In this document: in pieces, positions 63,297 to 64,000 of the stretch
Numbering within the stretch: position 1 is the first letter of the stretch
Layout of the letters: every line of letters begins with the position of its first letter
Assembly (NCBI RefSeq): GCF_000230975.2
Contig: NC_021172.1
Location: 1,364,001-1,428,000 of the forward strand
DNA: 64,000 bases
From: Hyphomicrobium denitrificans 1NES1
Lineage (GTDB): Bacteria > Pseudomonadota > Alphaproteobacteria > Rhizobiales > Hyphomicrobiaceae
Direction: 5' to 3'
Notes under the pieces: generated by a model
Seen by the model: only the letters and a program-made list of their open reading frames with translations
Told to the model about the DNA's origin: nothing
Databases searched by the model: none
Made by a program: the position numbers and the translations under genes

Positions 63297-64000
63297 ATGA
63301 AAGACATCATCGGGGAGCTCGAGACGCGGCGCGCCAATGCTCGCCTGGGGGGCGGCCAGGCTCGCATCAACTCGCAGCACCAGAAGGGCAAGTTGACGGC
63401 GCGCGAACGGATCGAGCTGCTGATGGATGAAGGCTCGTTCGAGGAGTTCGACATGTTCGTCGAGCACCGCTGCACCGAGTTCGGCATGGAAAAGACGAAG
63501 GTGCCGGGCGATGGCGTCGTGACCGGGTGGGGCACGATCAACGGCCGCACAGTCTATGTCTTTGCCAAGGACTTCACGGTGATGGGCGGTTCCTTGAGCG
63601 AAACGCACGCCAAGAAGATCACCAAGATCCAGGACATGGCGCTCAAAAACCGTACGCCGATCATCGGCCTGTTCGACGCGGGCGGCGCGCGTATCCAGGA
63701 AGGCGTCGACGCGCTCGGCGGGTATGGCGAGGTTTTTCAGCGCAACGTGCTTGCCTCCGGCGTCATTCCGCAGATCTCGGTCATCATGGGGCCGTGCGCG
63801 GGCGGCGACGTCTACTCCCCTGCGATGACCGATTTCATCTTCATGGTCAAAGACACGAGCTATATGTTCGTGACCGGTCCGGACGTCGTGAAGACGGTGA
63901 CGAACGAAACAGTGACGGCGGAGGAGCTTGGCGGCGCCAAGGTCCACACGACGAAATCGTCGATCGCAGACCGGGCCTACGAGAACGACGTCGAGGCGCT
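63297..64000 (+). CDS. pccB: Propionyl-CoA carboxylase beta subunit, 3' end outside window
   Basis: The first 234 residues of a carboxyltransferase. [52 protein letters not shown] [20 protein letters not shown] and [20 protein letters not shown] are typical of Pcc[21 protein letters not shown] holds the biotin/CoA-site glycines. It transfers carboxyl from biotin to propionyl-CoA (methylmalonyl-CoA pathway). The family length is about 510 residues, so more than half lies beyond the window. Confidence 0.95.
   Translation, partial: MKDIIGELETRRANARLGGGQARINSQHQKGKLTARERIELLMDEGSFEEFDMFVEHRCTEFGMEKTKVPGDGVVTGWGTINGRTVYVFAKDFTVMGGSLSETHAKKITKIQDMALKNRTPIIGLFDAGGARIQEGVDALGGYGEVFQRNVLASGVIPQISVIMGPCAGGDVYSPAMTDFIFMVKDTSYMFVTGPDVVKTVTNETVTAEELGGAKVHTTKSSIADRAYENDVEA

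Noticed and set aside
62805..63947. 380-codon minus-strand frame at the right end
   Set aside because: Antisense to the DUF2750-like gene and to pccB, which is certain; composition is that of a mirrored coding strand.

Overview
The window looks like a chromosomal segment of an alphaproteobacterium of the Hyphomicrobiales, probably Hyphomicrobium-like. The basis is fairly high GC, a PhyR/NepR/EcfG general stress response locus, a fabH-ihfA-merR order, an ATP12 chaperone gene, and a pccB-type carboxylase. No taxonomic marker such as 16S rRNA is present, so genus is an inference.

Layout. 1-2.6 kb: end of fabH, ihfA, a MerR regulator and a phosphopantetheinyl transferase. 2.7-6.7 kb: exported proteins and an APC permease. 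6.9-11.3 kb: tRNA-Pro(GGG), then a worn accessory stretch with a 39-residue secreted peptide, an LhgO-like oxidase, an IS3-family transposase remnant, a ten-Asp-box exported protein and a decayed second copy of the oxidase N-terminus. 11.3-38.9 kb: a large surface/exopolysaccharide cluster holding glycosyltransferases (GT2 x3, GT4, WecG/TagA type), a GumC-like co-polymerase, an ExoF/Wza-type exporter, a Wzx-like flippase, a Wzy-like polymerase, a polyprenyl-phosphate sugar transferase, a pyruvyl transferase, a class III aminotransferase, a nucleotide-sugar cassette (rfbF, C-methyltransferase, PIG-L deacetylase, DUF4910-type zinc protein, rfbC-type epimerase, SDR epimerase), a LuxR-type regulator with a degenerate receiver, and a cytochrome c-PQQ dehydrogenase fusion.

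39.2-46.7 kb: trehalose metabolism. otsA, a ROK kinase, a PfkB kinase and otsB form one tightly packed operon; a GH15 glucoamylase/trehalase-family gene and an HWE histidine kinase lie beside it. 46.8-56.6 kb: signalling. A Rec-PAS-HWE-Rec hybrid kinase, a 1898-residue hybrid kinase with a long HAMP array, ecfG, nepR and divergent phyR. Three sites of the form GGAAC-N16-CGTT, the EcfG promoter consensus, lie upstream of phyR, the giant kinase and otsA, tying stress signalling to trehalose synthesis. A weaker site precedes the 39-residue peptide.

56.7-64 kb: housekeeping genes (rarA, a bactofilin-like protein with a cadherin-like tail, an RluA-type pseudouridine synthase, a membrane protein, a HAD phosphatase, ATP12, a DUF2750-like protein) and the start of pccB. 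A compact palindromic element sits between rarA and the bactofilin gene.

The two themes are a cell-envelope polysaccharide factory and a stress-response hub controlling the compatible solute trehalose. The most unusual items are the near-exact internal duplication in the HAMP array, the redox enzyme translationally coupled to the sugar-phosphate transferase, the nucleotide-sugar cassette, and the decayed oxidase/IS remnants next to tRNA-Pro.
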